From: Colocasia esculenta
Lineage: Eukaryota > Streptophyta > Magnoliopsida > Alismatales > Araceae
Direction: 5' to 3'
Assembly (NCBI GenBank): GCA_014218235.1
Contig: CM024755.1
Coordinates: 40,568,109-40,632,108, forward strand
Length of the DNA stretch: 64,000 bases
Shown: in pieces, positions 32,772-45,039 of the stretch
Position numbering within the stretch: position 1 is the first letter of the stretch
How the letters are laid out: each line of letters begins with the position of its first letter
Notes under the pieces: model-generated
The model's input: the letters and a program-made list of their open reading frames with translations, nothing else
Databases searched by the model: none
Told to the model about the DNA's origin: nothing
Made by a program: the position numbers and the translations under genes

Positions 32772-35700
32772 TGATAACTACATAATTTTTGTGTTAAATT
32801 TCATACATGTAATTGATTTTAGACATCTTTTGTCTATAAATAATGTACATTTTGAGTTTAATTCTCATTTCATCCATTAATAGGTTTTCAAGCATTTTAG
32901 TTAAATTTTTGTGTAGAACACATAGTTAGATTTAAAATCAATGGTTTGACTAATAAAATGTTTTCTTTTTGCAAGTATATTGTACATAAATAAATCCTTG
33001 GTCATAGATTTTCTTAATAATTTCTTGTTTGTAAATAAATCAAATTTTAAATCTTAGTTAAATAAATAACATTTACCTAAACACCATCATGTCACATACC
33101 ACACCCAATCCCAATAAATAAATAAAAACATTTTAATCCCACCATACTCAATCCCATAATGACACATACCCCCTCATAAATCCATTACATATTTTCTTTC
33201 CCTCACTTCACCACACGTTGCCACATACCCCACTTAATTTCTTTACCCTTTCTTATATTTCCCAGCTGGAAGCCAGGAAGAAGCTTCACGAAGAAGCTGG
33301 AGGCAGTGCCGTGAGGAGGAGCTGCTCTGGCCTCTGGCGATGCGGCTGTGCTGGGCACCCAGATGCAGCGCCAGTGAGTGAAGATGGCGGGCTGGGCGTC
33401 CAAGATGGAGGTTGCTGGATCTGAGTGCGGCTAGGGCTGAGGCGCTGGCGATGGGGGCAACATGGCTCAGGCGGAACCGGACCCAGATCTGCTGTGCATG
33501 GCGGTTTGGGTGTGCAGAGAGGAGCTCTGCTGGGTGCGACAGGGGCAAGGCCGGTTCTACTGGGCGATGGCGTAGCGGATCTGAAGGCCCAGCTTGTGAA
33601 GGTGCCCAGACGATGCAGGGAGCTGCTGCTGACCTAGAGGTGTGCTGCGGCTGGCGATGGAGACCAGCTGGCTGAGGTGGCAGATGGCATGATGGATTTG
33701 AGGAGGGCACATGGTGCGGATGGCACTCAGGTGCCCTGGACGCGATGGAGGCCCGATCTGGGCGCCGTGCGGTGTGAAGCAGCAGCTGGAGGCGGTTGGC
33801 GCTGGGGAGGGTGCGCCTGGTGCTGTGCGTGGCGAAGCAGATGGGTGCACGACAGGAGGGCGATGGCGGAGTACGGTTGATGCTGGACTCCTGTGTAAGG
33901 CGGCCAGGGCCAGGCACACCTGGTGTGATGCTGGAGATGCCGGGAATAGGGCCGTGCGGAGTGGCTGGCAGCGATGGAACCTAGATGGTGAAGCTACTGC
34001 AATCTGATGGTGCTGGCCATAGCAAGATGTGAGCTGGCGGTGGAGATCGTGCAGAGCAGGCATGGTGACCGGCTGACCGTTGCTGAGGCGTTGGCATGAA
34101 GGAGCCCTGGCTGTTGCTGGGTCGTGGAGGCCGTTGTGAAGCTGGCGACGACGATTTGGAGTCAGCAGAAGCCTTGATGCCTATAAAAGGGACCCCACGG
34201 TCCTCTTCACAGGGGGTTCGGAAGTTCGATTTCTTAGGAATTTTAGTTTCTTCTGTATTTTTTTCCTTTCTGCAGAGCAGGGAGAGGCTAGTTCGATTTT
34301 AGGATTTCCTAATTGTTCTTCTGTTCTTCTAGTTCAGAATTTGGAGAGAATTTTTAGCTTCTGCATTTTTTTTCAGTTGTATTTCCTGTAGTTTTTTTTT
34401 GAACAGAGCAGAGCTACGAGGGTTGAGCGATTTCAGAGGATTTTAGAGTCCGAGTTTTGTCTTTGCTATTTGTTCTTCTCTGCTTCTTCTTCCCTTCTGT
34501 AAGGAATTTGTGCAATTTCTGAGGGTGATCCAGGGGCACTTGTTTTGCCCATTTCGTCTAATTTGCTTTGTCATTTCTTCTGCTTTACTGTAATTGTTCT
34601 TTTGTTTCTGTAAGCTTTTGAGCATTTGCCTGTTTTGCTGTTGGCTGGGAGGTTGATCCGGAGTTCTTTCATTATTCTTGCTGTGTTCATCTTGGGGATT
34701 CAGAATTTGATCCAATCGAGTTTTGCTGCTTGGATCTACTTCCTCCTTTCTTCTGTGCGATGTCTATTTCTTCTGTGCTATTTTCAGTTCTTATGTGCTG
34801 CTGAGAGGAATCAGATTGTTTTGAATTGCCCATTTTGCTCTTCAGTTCGGCTGCTTTTCTTAGTTTATAATTTTACTTCTCTTCTGTGCTGCTGTGAAGG
34901 ATTTGAGGGTTATGAAGTGTTTCTTCCAGTTCTGTTGTCGACACTTCTATATTTCTCCTATCTTCTGCTGGCTACTGTCTGTTGTGTGCAGAGATTGAGT
35001 GTTTCTTCTTTGCTGCTGGGAGGGGGATCGCTACTGTGGGGATTCGAGGGGCTGCATCCTATTCCTTGTGGAAGAGAAGAGGACGATCCAGAAGTGCATA
35101 TGTTGCTTCCTCTATGAGAAGGTGCACTGCAGAGAAGGGCTACAACATCTAGGAGAATTCCGGACATCTACAAAGACCAGATCCATAGTTGAGTGCTAGG
35201 TCCATGTTTCTGTCATAGCAGAGGATGAGGGTGATTTCATGAGGATTAGAAGGTTGTTTAGTTTGTTTCGAGGCACTATTTTGTTCTTATTTTCTGTTCT
35301 TCATAGCATAAGGATTCCTAACTAGTTGTTCTTTATCTTCTGTTATTATTGACTGATTCATCCCCTAAACTGTATGGGTACACTGGTTGGATAATGTTCT
35401 GTTGAGGACCTTGCTCTGTCATCATTTTATCTTCTTGCGTTCCGAATCATTTCAGAATTAAATTGGTCCGTATGTTTGTTGCTTAGATTTCTGTCTACCT
35501 TTTTGATCCCTCGAGTTGTGAGGGCACATTGGTATCATTTCTCTTTCCAGTACAATTCAGCTTGTTCCCTTATTAAATTTGATTCGTCAAGATTGTGAGT
35601 GATTTGATCGATATTGTTTACATATTTACTTTTAATGCATTGTCGATAGAGGTTTCAAGTCGAAGTAGTTTTAATTCAAGCTCTATTCAGCCTCTCCGTG

Positions 35701-35841
35701 GATATGACCTATTCTTACCACCATGCTAGTTCATTTTTGTTATTTTAATTTTGTGAGACAGTTTAGAAGAAGTGCGCATATTGACTTGTGCGAGAAACTT
35801 TGGACAACGAAAATGCACAGTCAACTATGTCGCGCGTTTCA
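32772..35841 (+). repeat. 5' LTR of I (3070 bp)
   Basis: AT-rich first 500 bp, then a GC-rich block (33260-34180) rich in TGG/CTGG/GATGG, then a TATA box and a pyrimidine-rich tail. Open frames in the GC-rich block occur on both strands without recognisable domains and are not called as genes. Confidence 0.9.
34182..34189 (+). promoter_or_regulatory. TATA box of 5' LTR I
   Basis: TATAAAAG within GCCTATAAAAGGGACC, just after the GC-rich block. The same sequence is kept in the 3' LTR at 42531-42538, so it is the likely LTR promoter core. Confidence 0.75.
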
Positions 35842-35844
35842 TCT

Positions 35845-35862
35845 TGGCGCCGTTGCCGGGGA
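35845..35862 (+). promoter_or_regulatory. Primer binding site of I (tRNA-Asp)
   Basis: TGGCGCCGTTGCCGGGGA, three bases after the LTR end. It is an 18-base complement of the 3' end of plant tRNA-Asp(GTC) including CCA, the primer used by many Athila/Tat-type elements. Confidence 0.9.
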
Positions 35863-37012
35863 GGCATTAGAGTTTGATTTAGATCTATTTTGATTTGATT
35901 TCATTTCTATTGGTTTTACATTGACTTGTTGTTGGGCTTTTATTTCAGATTTGCACATAAGGAGGAACTTGGAGATTGGGCTTGACATTTGAAGTCCATT
36001 GGAGGAGCTTGCTGATTTCTTTTCCTAATTGCTTTTAATTCAGTCTTTTAGATAGAAAGAGTGAGAGTGAAGTTTGTAGTGAGGAATTCATGTACTCTCT
36101 GTGCATGTACAGAGATTTATTTCCCGTTGGCATGTAATAATTGGCCTTTTGGTGGTTTGTGTGGTTTGAGACTAGTCTATAGTACCACTTCATATTTTCT
36201 TAGTTAGTTTCATTTCATTTAATTCAAAAACCAAATAAAAATTAAAAAATTTAAAATCTAAAATTTTTTCCAAATCGTTCTTTCATGTTAGCCATTTGAT
36301 TTGTAAATAAAAATTTCATCTTCTCAAGATTAGAATCTCATGTTTTAGGACATTCATCATCTTAATTATCATTTTAATTGTTATCTCTTTTCTTGCATTG
36401 AAGAGTGCGGGGGAAAGGTAAGGTTTCTAACTCTTGTTTCATGCATTAGACTTAGCATTAGAAAATACATTGTTCAAACTTGTTTGTTGCACTTCACATT
36501 TTTAAATGGGACTGCTTAAGGGCTTCACCCATTAGAATAAAAAGATAAGGTGAGGGATTTCATCACCCTTTCCTTTGCCTAAAAATCACAAAAAATTTTC
36601 ACATTCTCGCATTGTCCTAAACTTTCAATAAAAACCAGTAGACGTGGCCTTAGGGTTCATAATTAGATTTGTTCTTTCTTAATTCTAAGACTTCTCTTTA
36701 AGTCTGGTGTCTAGGATTAGAGGTTAAAAAGCTTACGCTTAAGTGAGTTAGAGGTTACTTAATTGGGTCCTTGAGAAAGCAAGGGGGGCCTCCCTCTACT
36801 CCACCTCTTACCTGGCCAGTACAAGAAGAGTTAGGATTGGACTTAAACAAGCATAAATCTGATTTTGAGAAAAATAACATAAGTCCAAGGAACACTTAGT
36901 GTTTAGGTTAATTTGTTTTGAAAGTGTTTGATTGTTTGTGTTTGTTCATAAAATTTCAAAAAAATCAATAAAAATTTAAAAAAATCATAAATAGAAGGCT
37001 TTTCATCTGTGC
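35863..37012 (+). other. Leader of element I, no gene seen
   Basis: About 1.1 kb of untranslated leader between primer site and gag, AT-rich with no supported coding region. Long leaders are usual in Athila-type elements. Confidence 0.65.
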
Positions 37013-38880
37013 ATGCTTGGTAGACGCTCCCAGAACTTAGACTTGGCTCAACCTATAGACGGGATTGAAAGATTCTTTCATAGGATGGCCAACCAAAACC
37101 AGAACCAAGTTGCTAGAAATTTAGAAGAGGCTGCACCCAGACAGATGAAGGAATACTTTATTCCTTCTAATTATCAACCTGCCACTTGCATTAGGCCAGA
37201 AATTCCTGCAAATCACTTTGAAATCAAGCCAGGAACCATTCAAATGTTACCATCCTTCTATGGCAATCCCAATGAAGATCCTTATAGGCATATAGATGAA
37301 TTCTTAGAGATTTATTCCACTGTGAGGATCCAAAACTTCACTGAAAATGCCTTAAGGTTGACCCTATTTCCATTCTCCTTAAAAGACAATGCCAAACATT
37401 GGTTGAGAACCATAGGGAGAACTATCACAACTTGGCCAGAAATGCAGCAAGAGTTTTTGAAGAAATTTTACCCCATTGGCCGAACAAATATAATGAGAAG
37501 AGCAATCACTGGATTCTCCCAACACCCGGGAGAATTAATGCACGAATCATGGGAGAGATTGAAGGAGTTGCTTAGAAAATGCCCCCACCATGGTCTGTTG
37601 AGGTGGCAAATTGTTCAAGCCTTTTATGAAGGACTGACTGAATCAAATAGGCAAATGGTTGATGCTTCGTGTGGAGGAGCATTTATGACTAAGAGCGAGG
37701 ATGAGGCATACAATCTTTTTGAAACATTGAGTGAAAATTCTATCAATCATGCCTCACTCTACTCTTATGAGAGAGCGTTAGGACCTGTAAAGAAGGCAGG
37801 GATGTATGAAGTAAGAGGAAGAGGGGAACCAGACTCTAGGGTAGAAGATCTGATAGCTAAACTTGACCAAAGATTGGACCAGAAGTTGGAACAAAAATTC
37901 GATCAATTATTATCTTTGACTGGGCAAACCACACCCAAAATTTCTCAACAACCTGAAACTTGTGCTATGTGTGCTAGCCCAGCTCATCCAACCAGTGCTT
38001 GTCCCACTACTGCCCAATTACCCCCTTTCATTCAGGAATAAGTCCAAGCTGCTCAAGGCTTCTACAAACCCTCCTATGATCCATATTCTAACACATACAA
38101 CCTTGGTTGGAGAAATCATCCAAACTTTTCATGGAAAAATCAATCTGAACAAGTTTCCCAACCTACCTTCAAGCAATCCATGTACGGTCAATCCTATCCC
38201 AATCAGAATTCGGGATTTGGACAATCTTCTAACTCAAAACCTCCACAATTCCAAGGAAGTCAAAATTCCAATCAATTTGCTCATACAAATTTCCAACAAC
38301 CTTCATATCAACCACCACCTCCTCAACCTAATTAGGATGATAAAATGAACCAACTCCAAAACATAATGGCGACTCTATGCCAAACTGTGCAAGAACAATA
38401 AACTCAAAATCAAAATTTTCAACAAAATTTGGCAAGGATAGAATCTCAAATTGCTGATGTATGTCAAAGGAGGGAAGCAGGGCAATTGCCAAGTCAAGCA
38501 GTAGCAAACCCAAGAAATAACCCTCCTGGATTTTATCAGAACCAGCAATACCATCAGACTCAGGGGTACAAACCACCACCTGCAGGACCAAATGCCCCTC
38601 CACCACAAAACCAACAACAAGCTTTTGTCCAGAATATTCCAGCACCACAAATTCAGAATCAACCTATACAACAGGACCATCCTCTTGAACAAGCTAGGGG
38701 CCCCCAAGTGGAAGATGTCAAAACTGTGTCAACTTTAAGAAGTGGAAAAATCTTAATAAATCCTCACCCACGCATGTCAACATTGAATGAGGATAAGAAA
38801 ATGAAATTGAAACTGAAATTGAAGAAGAAAATGAAGAAAATATTGAAAAAGAAAAATCCAAGGAAAAAGAAAAATTGACT
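37013..38880 (+). pseudogene. gag: Element I gag (three in-frame stops)
   Basis: Athila-type Gag. Open for 342 residues (37013-38041), with IKPGTIQMLPSFYGNPNEDPYRHIDEF, WLRTIGRTITTWPEMQQEFLKKFYP and LKELLRKCPHHGLLRWQIVQAFYEGL, the conserved Gag core, then CAMCASPAHPTSAC, a CCHC-like knuckle. The same frame continues through stops at 38039, about 38333 and 38399 into a Gln/Pro/Asn-rich segment and TLRSGK, a usual Athila Gag-protease boundary. A frame change near 38790 moves the Glu-rich part to another frame. The ATG at 37013 is the first in frame, but an upstream start cannot be excluded. Confidence 0.85.
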
Positions 38881-39146
38881 GAAGAATCCCTAGACAAAAT
38901 CAAAATAAATGAAGACCCAAACTGTTACATTCCAAGAGTCCCTTTTCCTGAAGCTTTAAAGCCAAAATCCAAAAACAAATAAACTGGTAATGAAGAACTC
39001 TTGGAACTGTTTAAACAAGTTCACATCAACATTCCTCTTCTTGAAGCCATTAAGCATGTGCCTGCTTATGCCAAATTCTTAAAAGAAATGTGCACTCCAA
39101 AACGTGAAATGAGAAATAAAACTGAAACAATCATTCTCTAGAAACT

Positions 39147-40010
39147 GTGAGTGCTGTTATCTTGAACCAACTCCCTAAGAAGCTTAAAGATCCAGGCACT
39201 CCACTAATTCCTTGCACCATCGGTGGAGTCACTTTTGAAAGCAGTCTTTTAGATTTGGGAGCCAATGTCAATCTCCTACCTTATGCTACTTTTGAGAAAT
39301 TCAAGTTAGGAGAATTGAAACCCACTTCTGTCGTCCTTCAACTAGCTGATCGTTCTGTTACCACTCCTAAAGGCTTAGTTGAGGACGTTATTATAAAAAT
39401 CAATGATTGTTACTTTCCTGCCGATTTCATCATTTTGGACATGAACACTCCTCAGGATTTAACTCAGTCCACCATCATTCTTGGTAGACCTTTTTTGGCC
39501 ACAGCTAGAGCCAACAATAATTGTGCTACCGGGATGATGGATATATCATTTGGGGATGAGCGGGTTAGTATCAATATTTTTAAGGCATCTGGGCACCATG
39601 ATCAAGGAGAGAGTTGTCTAGTGGTAGACTCCTTGGAAGAATCTTGTGTGAAAAAAGTAGTAGACCAACTCTATGCTCTAGGGTTTAAGGGAGAGAATAA
39701 TCCAAAGCCAAAACAAAAAATCTATAAAGCCAAAGACAAAGCATCCAATGACAAACACATTCATAGAAATTTTTTTCAAGTGCATGATAAGGTCTGGCTA
39801 TTCAATTCTAGGCTCCGTGGAAAATTGAGGTCTCAATGGGATGGTCCTTACACTGTTGTCAAAGTTTTTGACAATGGTGCTGTTATTATTCTTGACCCTA
39901 AAACGGGACAACCATTCACTGTTAATGGGCAGAGGTTAAAACATTTCTTTGAAAGCCCACCTTCTGTAAAAATTGATTCTACCAAGCTAGCTGAGCCAAA
40001 TGAAGCCTAA
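39147..40010 (+). pseudogene. Element I protease joined to integrase C-terminus
   Basis: An open frame of 287 residues. Residues about 1-150 are the Athila aspartic protease (LLDLGANVNLLPYATF active site, IILGRPFLATARA near the end). From about residue 215 it reads FFQVHDKVWLFNSRLRGKLRSQWDGPYTV...VNGQRLKHFF, the integrase C-terminal domain of gypsy Pol. RT, RNase H and the integrase zinc and DDE domains are absent between them, so an in-frame deletion of well over 2 kb joined the two. A stop lies just upstream at about 39139, so translation from the gag frame is not continuous. It may once have been part of Gag-Pol. No replication function can remain. Confidence 0.85.
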
Positions 40011-40044
40011 TTGCGTCTGGCTGAAGATGGTAAACTTAGCGCTT

Positions 40045-40062
40045 CTTGGGAGGCAACCCAAG
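40045..40062 (+). other. Conserved hairpin after pol in element I
   Basis: CTTGGGAGGCAACCCAAG folds as a 6 bp stem with loop AGGCAA. A TTGGGAGGCAACCCAA sequence at this place is familiar from plant gypsy elements. Its role is not known to me. Confidence 0.7.
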
Positions 40063-41118
40063 TGTACAGATTTCCTTTATCAAGTGATTCTCTATCTTAC
40101 TTTCTTTCCTGTCAATATGTAGGGGGGAGAGGTAAAATAAGCATGCATTCATAGTCCTCATCCCAACCATTGCTTCATTTCTTTTTCTTGAGCTTGTACA
40201 TATGCAAATAAAAATGTCACAATATTTCATCTTTGAATAAAAATGCGTGGCATTGCGTTGCCCAGACTATGTGTCTGATCTTTAACCATTAAAATTTTGT
40301 AGTTGTCACACTCCTTTACAAATATCCATATCAGGTAGCCTCTATTAAAGGATTACATGTACTTCTTGTCTACCTTATGTAAGGATTTATGGCAAGAGAT
40401 TTTCATACACACACTACACAGCCACTTAGACTAGCTGAACCTGAATGAAGCAAATTTGCTAAGGCTAGTAGGAGAGAGGCGATTGGTTTTCTCCCCTCCC
40501 CCTAAGTGAATTGCGAAGGAAGTGAGGGCATGTGATCAAGGAACCTGACTGTTCATCCTTCCGTAAAGAGGAAAAGAAAAGAAAAAAAGCAAAAAGCAAA
40601 AAAATCAAAAGCAAAAGAAAAAAAAAATATTATCCATGAAAAATACCCCGGATCTGAGTAAAGTAGGACTCGATACTCTTGAAAAGTGATGGGTTGTGCA
40701 GCATTATGGATTAATAAGAAAGAAAGAAATTCTGAGTGCACAAAGTGAAAATAAAGGGGCAAAGCCCCCAACTCAGAGAAATAATCCTCAAGGAAGATGG
40801 GCAGAATGGAACTAAGAGAAACAACCCAATCTGACTGAGCAATGATCTTATTCCACAATTCTTTTCTTCTCCCTCAAATTAATCTAATCTCAATTACTAG
40901 CTGAGGCAGAGGAGCTTTAGAAGGGCTGATGTGAACTCTTAAGTGAGCTACCATTTGTGCACTAATTTCTTGCCATAAGCCTTTGCAATTAGGAAAGACA
41001 TGTCTTTACATGAATCTTTTACATGATGGCTGGTTAGCATAAGATATTACATCTTCTAGTCTTATATTTTGAGTAATTTTTATTGCTAAGGGACTAGCAA
41101 TGTTTAAGTAGGGGGGAG
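40063..41118 (+). other. Post-pol spacer of I with two purine tracts
   Basis: Non-coding. A purine tract AGGGGGGAGAGG at 40121-40132 is nearly the same as the true tract next to the 3' LTR (GTAGGGGGGAG, 41108-41118). The stretch 40563-40630 is A-rich with AAAAG repeats. No ORF is supported. Confidence 0.65.
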
Positions 41119-44100
41119 TGATAACTACATAATTTTTTAGTGTTAAATTTCATACATGTAATTGATTTTAGACATCTTTTGTCTATAAATAATGTGCATT
41201 TTGAGTTTAATTCTCATTTCATCCATTAATAGGTTTTCAAGCATTTTAGTTAAATTTTTGTGTAGAACACATAGTTAGATTTAAAATCAATGGTTTGACT
41301 AATAAAGTGTTTTCTTTTTGTAAGTATATTGTACATAAATAAATCTTTGGTCCTAGATTTTCTTAATAATTTCTTGTTTGTAAATAAATCAAATTTTAAA
41401 TCTTAGTTAAATAAATAACATTTACCAAAACACCATCATGTCACATACCACACCCAATCCCAATAAATAAATAAAAACATTTTAATCCCACCATACTCAA
41501 TCCCATAATGACACATACCCCCTCATAAATCCATTACATATTTTCTTTCCCTTACTTCACCACACGTTGCCACGTACCCCACTTAACTTCTTTACCCTTT
41601 CTTATATTTCCCAGTTGGAAGCCAGGAAGAAGCTTCACGAAGAAGCTGGAGGCAGTGCCATGAGGAGGAGTTGCTCTGGCCTCTGGCGATGCGGCTGTGC
41701 TGGGCACCCAGATGCAGTGCCAGTGGGTGAAGATGGCGGGCTGGGCGTCCAAGATGGAGGTTGCTGGATCTGAGTGCGGCTAGGGCTGAGGCGCTGGCGA
41801 TGGGGACAGCATGGCTCAGGCGGAACCGGACCCAGATCTGCTGTGCATGGAGGTTTGGGTGTGCAGAGAGGAGCTCTACAGGGTGCGACAGGGGCAAGGC
41901 CGGTTCTGCTGGGCGATGGCGTAGCGGATCTGAAGGCCCAGCTTGTGAAGGTGCCCAGACGATGCAGGGAGCTGCTGCTGACCTGGAGGTGTGCTGCGGC
42001 TAGCGATGGAGACCAGCTGGCTGAGGTGGCAGATGGCATGATGGATCTGAGGAGGGCGCATGGTGCGGATGGCACTCAGGTGCCTTGGACGCGATGGAGG
42101 CCCGATCTGGGCGCCGTGCTGTGTGAAGCAGCAGTTGGAGGCAGTTGGCGCTGGGGAGGGTGCGCCTGGTACTGTGCGTGGCGAAGCAGATGGGTGCGCG
42201 ACATGAGGGCGATGGCGGAGTACGGTTGATGCTGGACTCCCGTGTAAGGCGGCCAGGGCCAGGCGCACCTGGTGTGATGCTAGAGATGGCGTGAATAGGG
42301 CCGTGCGGAGTGGCTGGCAGCGATGGAACCTAGATGGTGAAGCTACTGCAATCTGATGGTGCTGGCCATAGCAAGATGTGAGCTGGCGGTGGAGATCGTG
42401 CAGAGCAGGCATGGTGACCGGCTGACCGTTGCTGAGGCGTTGGCATGAAGGAGCCCTGGCTGTTGCTGGGTCGTGGAGGCTGTTGTGAAGCTGGCGACGA
42501 CGATTTGGACTTAGCAGAAGCCTTGATGCCTATAAAAGGGACCCTACGGTCCTCTTTACAGGGGGTTCGGATGTTCGATTTCTTAGGAATTTTAGTTTCT
42601 TCTGTATTTTTTTCCTTTCTGCAGAGCAGGGAGAGGCTAGTTCGATTTTAGGATTTCCTAATTGTTCTTTTGTTCTTCCAGTTCAGAATTTGGAGAGAAT
42701 TTTTAGCTTCTGCATTTTTTTTTTCAGTTGTATTTCCTGTAGTTTTCTTTTTGAACAGAGCAGAGCTACGAGGGTTGAGAGATTTCAGAGGATTTTAGAG
42801 TCCGGGTTTTGTCTTTGCTATTTGTTCTTCTCTGCTTCTTCTTCCCTTCTGTAAGGAATTTGTGCAATTTGTGAGGGTGATCCAGGGGCACTTGTTTTGC
42901 CCATTTTTTCTAATTTGCTTTGTCATTTCTTCTGCTTTACTATAATTGTTCTTTTGTTTCTGTAAGCTTTTGAGCATTTGCCTATTTTTCTATTGGCTGG
43001 GAGGTTGATCCGGAGTTCTTTCATTATTCTTGCTGTGTTCATCTTGGGGATTCAGAATTTGATCCAATCGAGTTCTGCTGCTTGGATCTACTTCCTCCTT
43101 TCTTCTGTGCTATGTCTATTTCTTCTGTGCTATTTTCAGTTCTTATGTGCTGCTGAGAGGAATCAGATTGTTTCGAATTGCCCATTTTGCTCTTCAGTTT
43201 GGATGCTATTCTTAGTTTATAATTTTACTTCTCTTCTGTGTTGCTGTGAAGGATTTGAGGGTTATGAAGTGTTTCTTCCAGTTCTGTTGTCGACAGTTCT
43301 ATATTTCTCCTGTCTTCTGCTGGCTACTATCTGTTGTGTGCAGAGATTGAGTGTTTCTTCTTTGCTGCTGGGAGGGGGATCGCTACTATGGGGATTCGAG
43401 GGGCTGCATCCTGTTCCTTGTGGAAGAGAAGAGGACGATCCAGAAGTGCATATGTTGCTTCCTCTATGAGAAGGTGCACTGCAGAGAAGGGCTACAACAT
43501 CTAGGAGAATTCCGGACATCTACAAAGACCAGATCCATAGTTGAGTGCTAGGTCCATGTTTCTGTCATAGCAGAGGATGAGGGTGAGTTCATGAGGATTA
43601 GAAGGTTGTTTAGTTTGTTTCGAGGCACTATTTTGTTCTTATTTTCTGTTCTTCATAGCATAAGGATTCCTAACTAGTTGTTCTTTATCTTCTGTTATTA
43701 TTGACTGATTCATCCCCTAAACTGTATGGGTACACTGATTGGGTAATGTTCTATTGAGGACCTTGCTCTGTCATCATTTTATCTTCTTGCGTTCCGAATC
43801 ATTTCAGAATTAAATTGGTCTGTATGTTTGTTGATTAGATTTCTGTCTACCTTTTTGATCCCTCGAGTTGTGAGGGCACATTGGTATCATTTCTCTTTCC
43901 AGTACAATTCAGCTTGTTCCCTTATTAAATTTGATTCGTCAAGATTGTGAGTGATTTGATCGATATTGTTTACATATTTACTTTTAATGCATTGTCGATA
44001 GAGGTTTCAAGTCGAAGTAGTTTTAATTCAAGCTCTATTCAGCCTCTCCATGGATATGACCTGTTCTCACCACCATGCTAGTTCATTTTTGTTATTTTAA

Positions 44101-44193
44101 TTTTGTGAGACAGTTTATAAGAAGTGCGCATATTGACTTGTGCGAGGAACTTTGGTCAACGAAAATGCACAGTCAACTATGTCGCATGTTTCA
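41119..44193 (+). repeat. 3' LTR of I (3075 bp)
   Basis: Copy of the 5' LTR with the same ends, GC-rich block and TATA box (42531-42538). Scattered base differences and small indels in A/T runs distinguish it from the 5' copy. Confidence 0.92.
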
Positions 44194-44585
44194 TCTTCCA
44201 GAAAACAAAACTCAGTAGCTTTATCCACAACAGAAGCAGAATACATTGCAGTTGGGAGTTGTTGTACTCAACTGCTGTGGATCAAACATCAACTAGAAGA
44301 GTATGGTCATACACTACATGAAATTCCAATGCTATGTGATAATACAAGTGCAATCAATTTGACCAAAAATCCAATCCAACACTCAAGAACCAAGCATATT
44401 GAGATTAGACATCATTTCATCATGGACCATGTAAGTAATAGTGACATTTTACTTGAATTTGTTTCTACAGAAAATCAATTAACTGATATATTTATTAAAC
44501 CACTCCCTGAAGATAGATTTACTTCAATAAGAAGAGAAATAAGAATGTGTAATCCTGAGTGTATTGTTTACTCTATCTGTCATTA
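44194..44585 (+). pseudogene. pol: Copia D RNase H, C-terminal part
   Basis: Reads SSRKQNSVALSTTEAEYIAVGSC, then LCDNTSAINLTKNPIQHSRTKHIEIRHHFI and LTDIFIKPLPEDRF, the copia RNase H C-terminus. It joins the GGCLIFWSS at 32771 once element I and one TCTTC copy are removed. The segment itself is open and ends at 44585. Confidence 0.9.
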
Positions 44586-45039
44586 AATTTATTCTAAGTC
44601 CTGAACATTCGACTTCTCCAAAGTCGGAGTTTTAACTTTCGACTCCTATGAAGTCAAAGTCTATGAAGTCAGAGTCCATGTTAATTCAAAAAAAAGGGGC
44701 GGGGGGGGGGGGGGGGGGATACAAAACGTTTGGGGAAATTAAAATCATGGTTTATTCTTTTAATCCAGCCATTCATTTCCTCATCTATGGTCCATTACAC
44801 AACTTCTTTCTTTATTAGAACCTTCACTCAGACTTTCCAAATCACCCCATTCGAAATGTCTCCAACTCCTTCGTCCTCTTCCTGGTTCTCGCGTCTGTTC
44901 GTCACCTCAGCGGAACCATCTTCAAGCACTTGCCGATTTTCTTGATTTCTTTGAAGAAAGGTAGGATCTTTGACTTCTCTGAACTCATTTCACTTCTCCT
45001 CTATCATATCCCTTAGACTTTTCCCGTATATTTGTCTAG
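44586..45039 (+). other. Copia D spacer between pol and ORF3
   Basis: Contains repeated GAAGTC/GACTTC stretches (44608-44675) and a purine run of eight A, then GGGG, C and about 18 G (44690-44719). Sireviruses commonly have purine tracts after pol. No gene is seen. Confidence 0.55.

Larger units (their letters stand above)
32772..44193 (+). mobile_element. Athila-like gypsy I, internally deleted, 11.4 kb
   Basis: LTRs at 32772-35841 and 41119-44193, target copies TCTTC at 32767-32771 and 44194-44198, both LTRs starting TGATAACTAC and ending TTTCA. The primer site matches tRNA-Asp. Gag and protease are of Athila type (DLGANVNLLP active site). RT, RNase H and the integrase core are missing, and the protease frame runs straight into the integrase C-terminal domain. 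Non-autonomous, with degenerate gag. The two LTRs differ at many scattered bases, so it is older than E. Confidence 0.92.

Noticed and set aside
33243..34063. Long open frames in LTR I on both strands (also 41590-42412)
   Set aside because: Caused by GC-rich, stop-poor composition; they occur in several frames at once and change between the two LTR copies.
35845..35862. tRNA gene fragment
   Set aside because: Only 18 bases complementary to a tRNA-Asp 3' end, in the primer-site position; no tRNA body. The same applies to the tRNA-Met-type sites.
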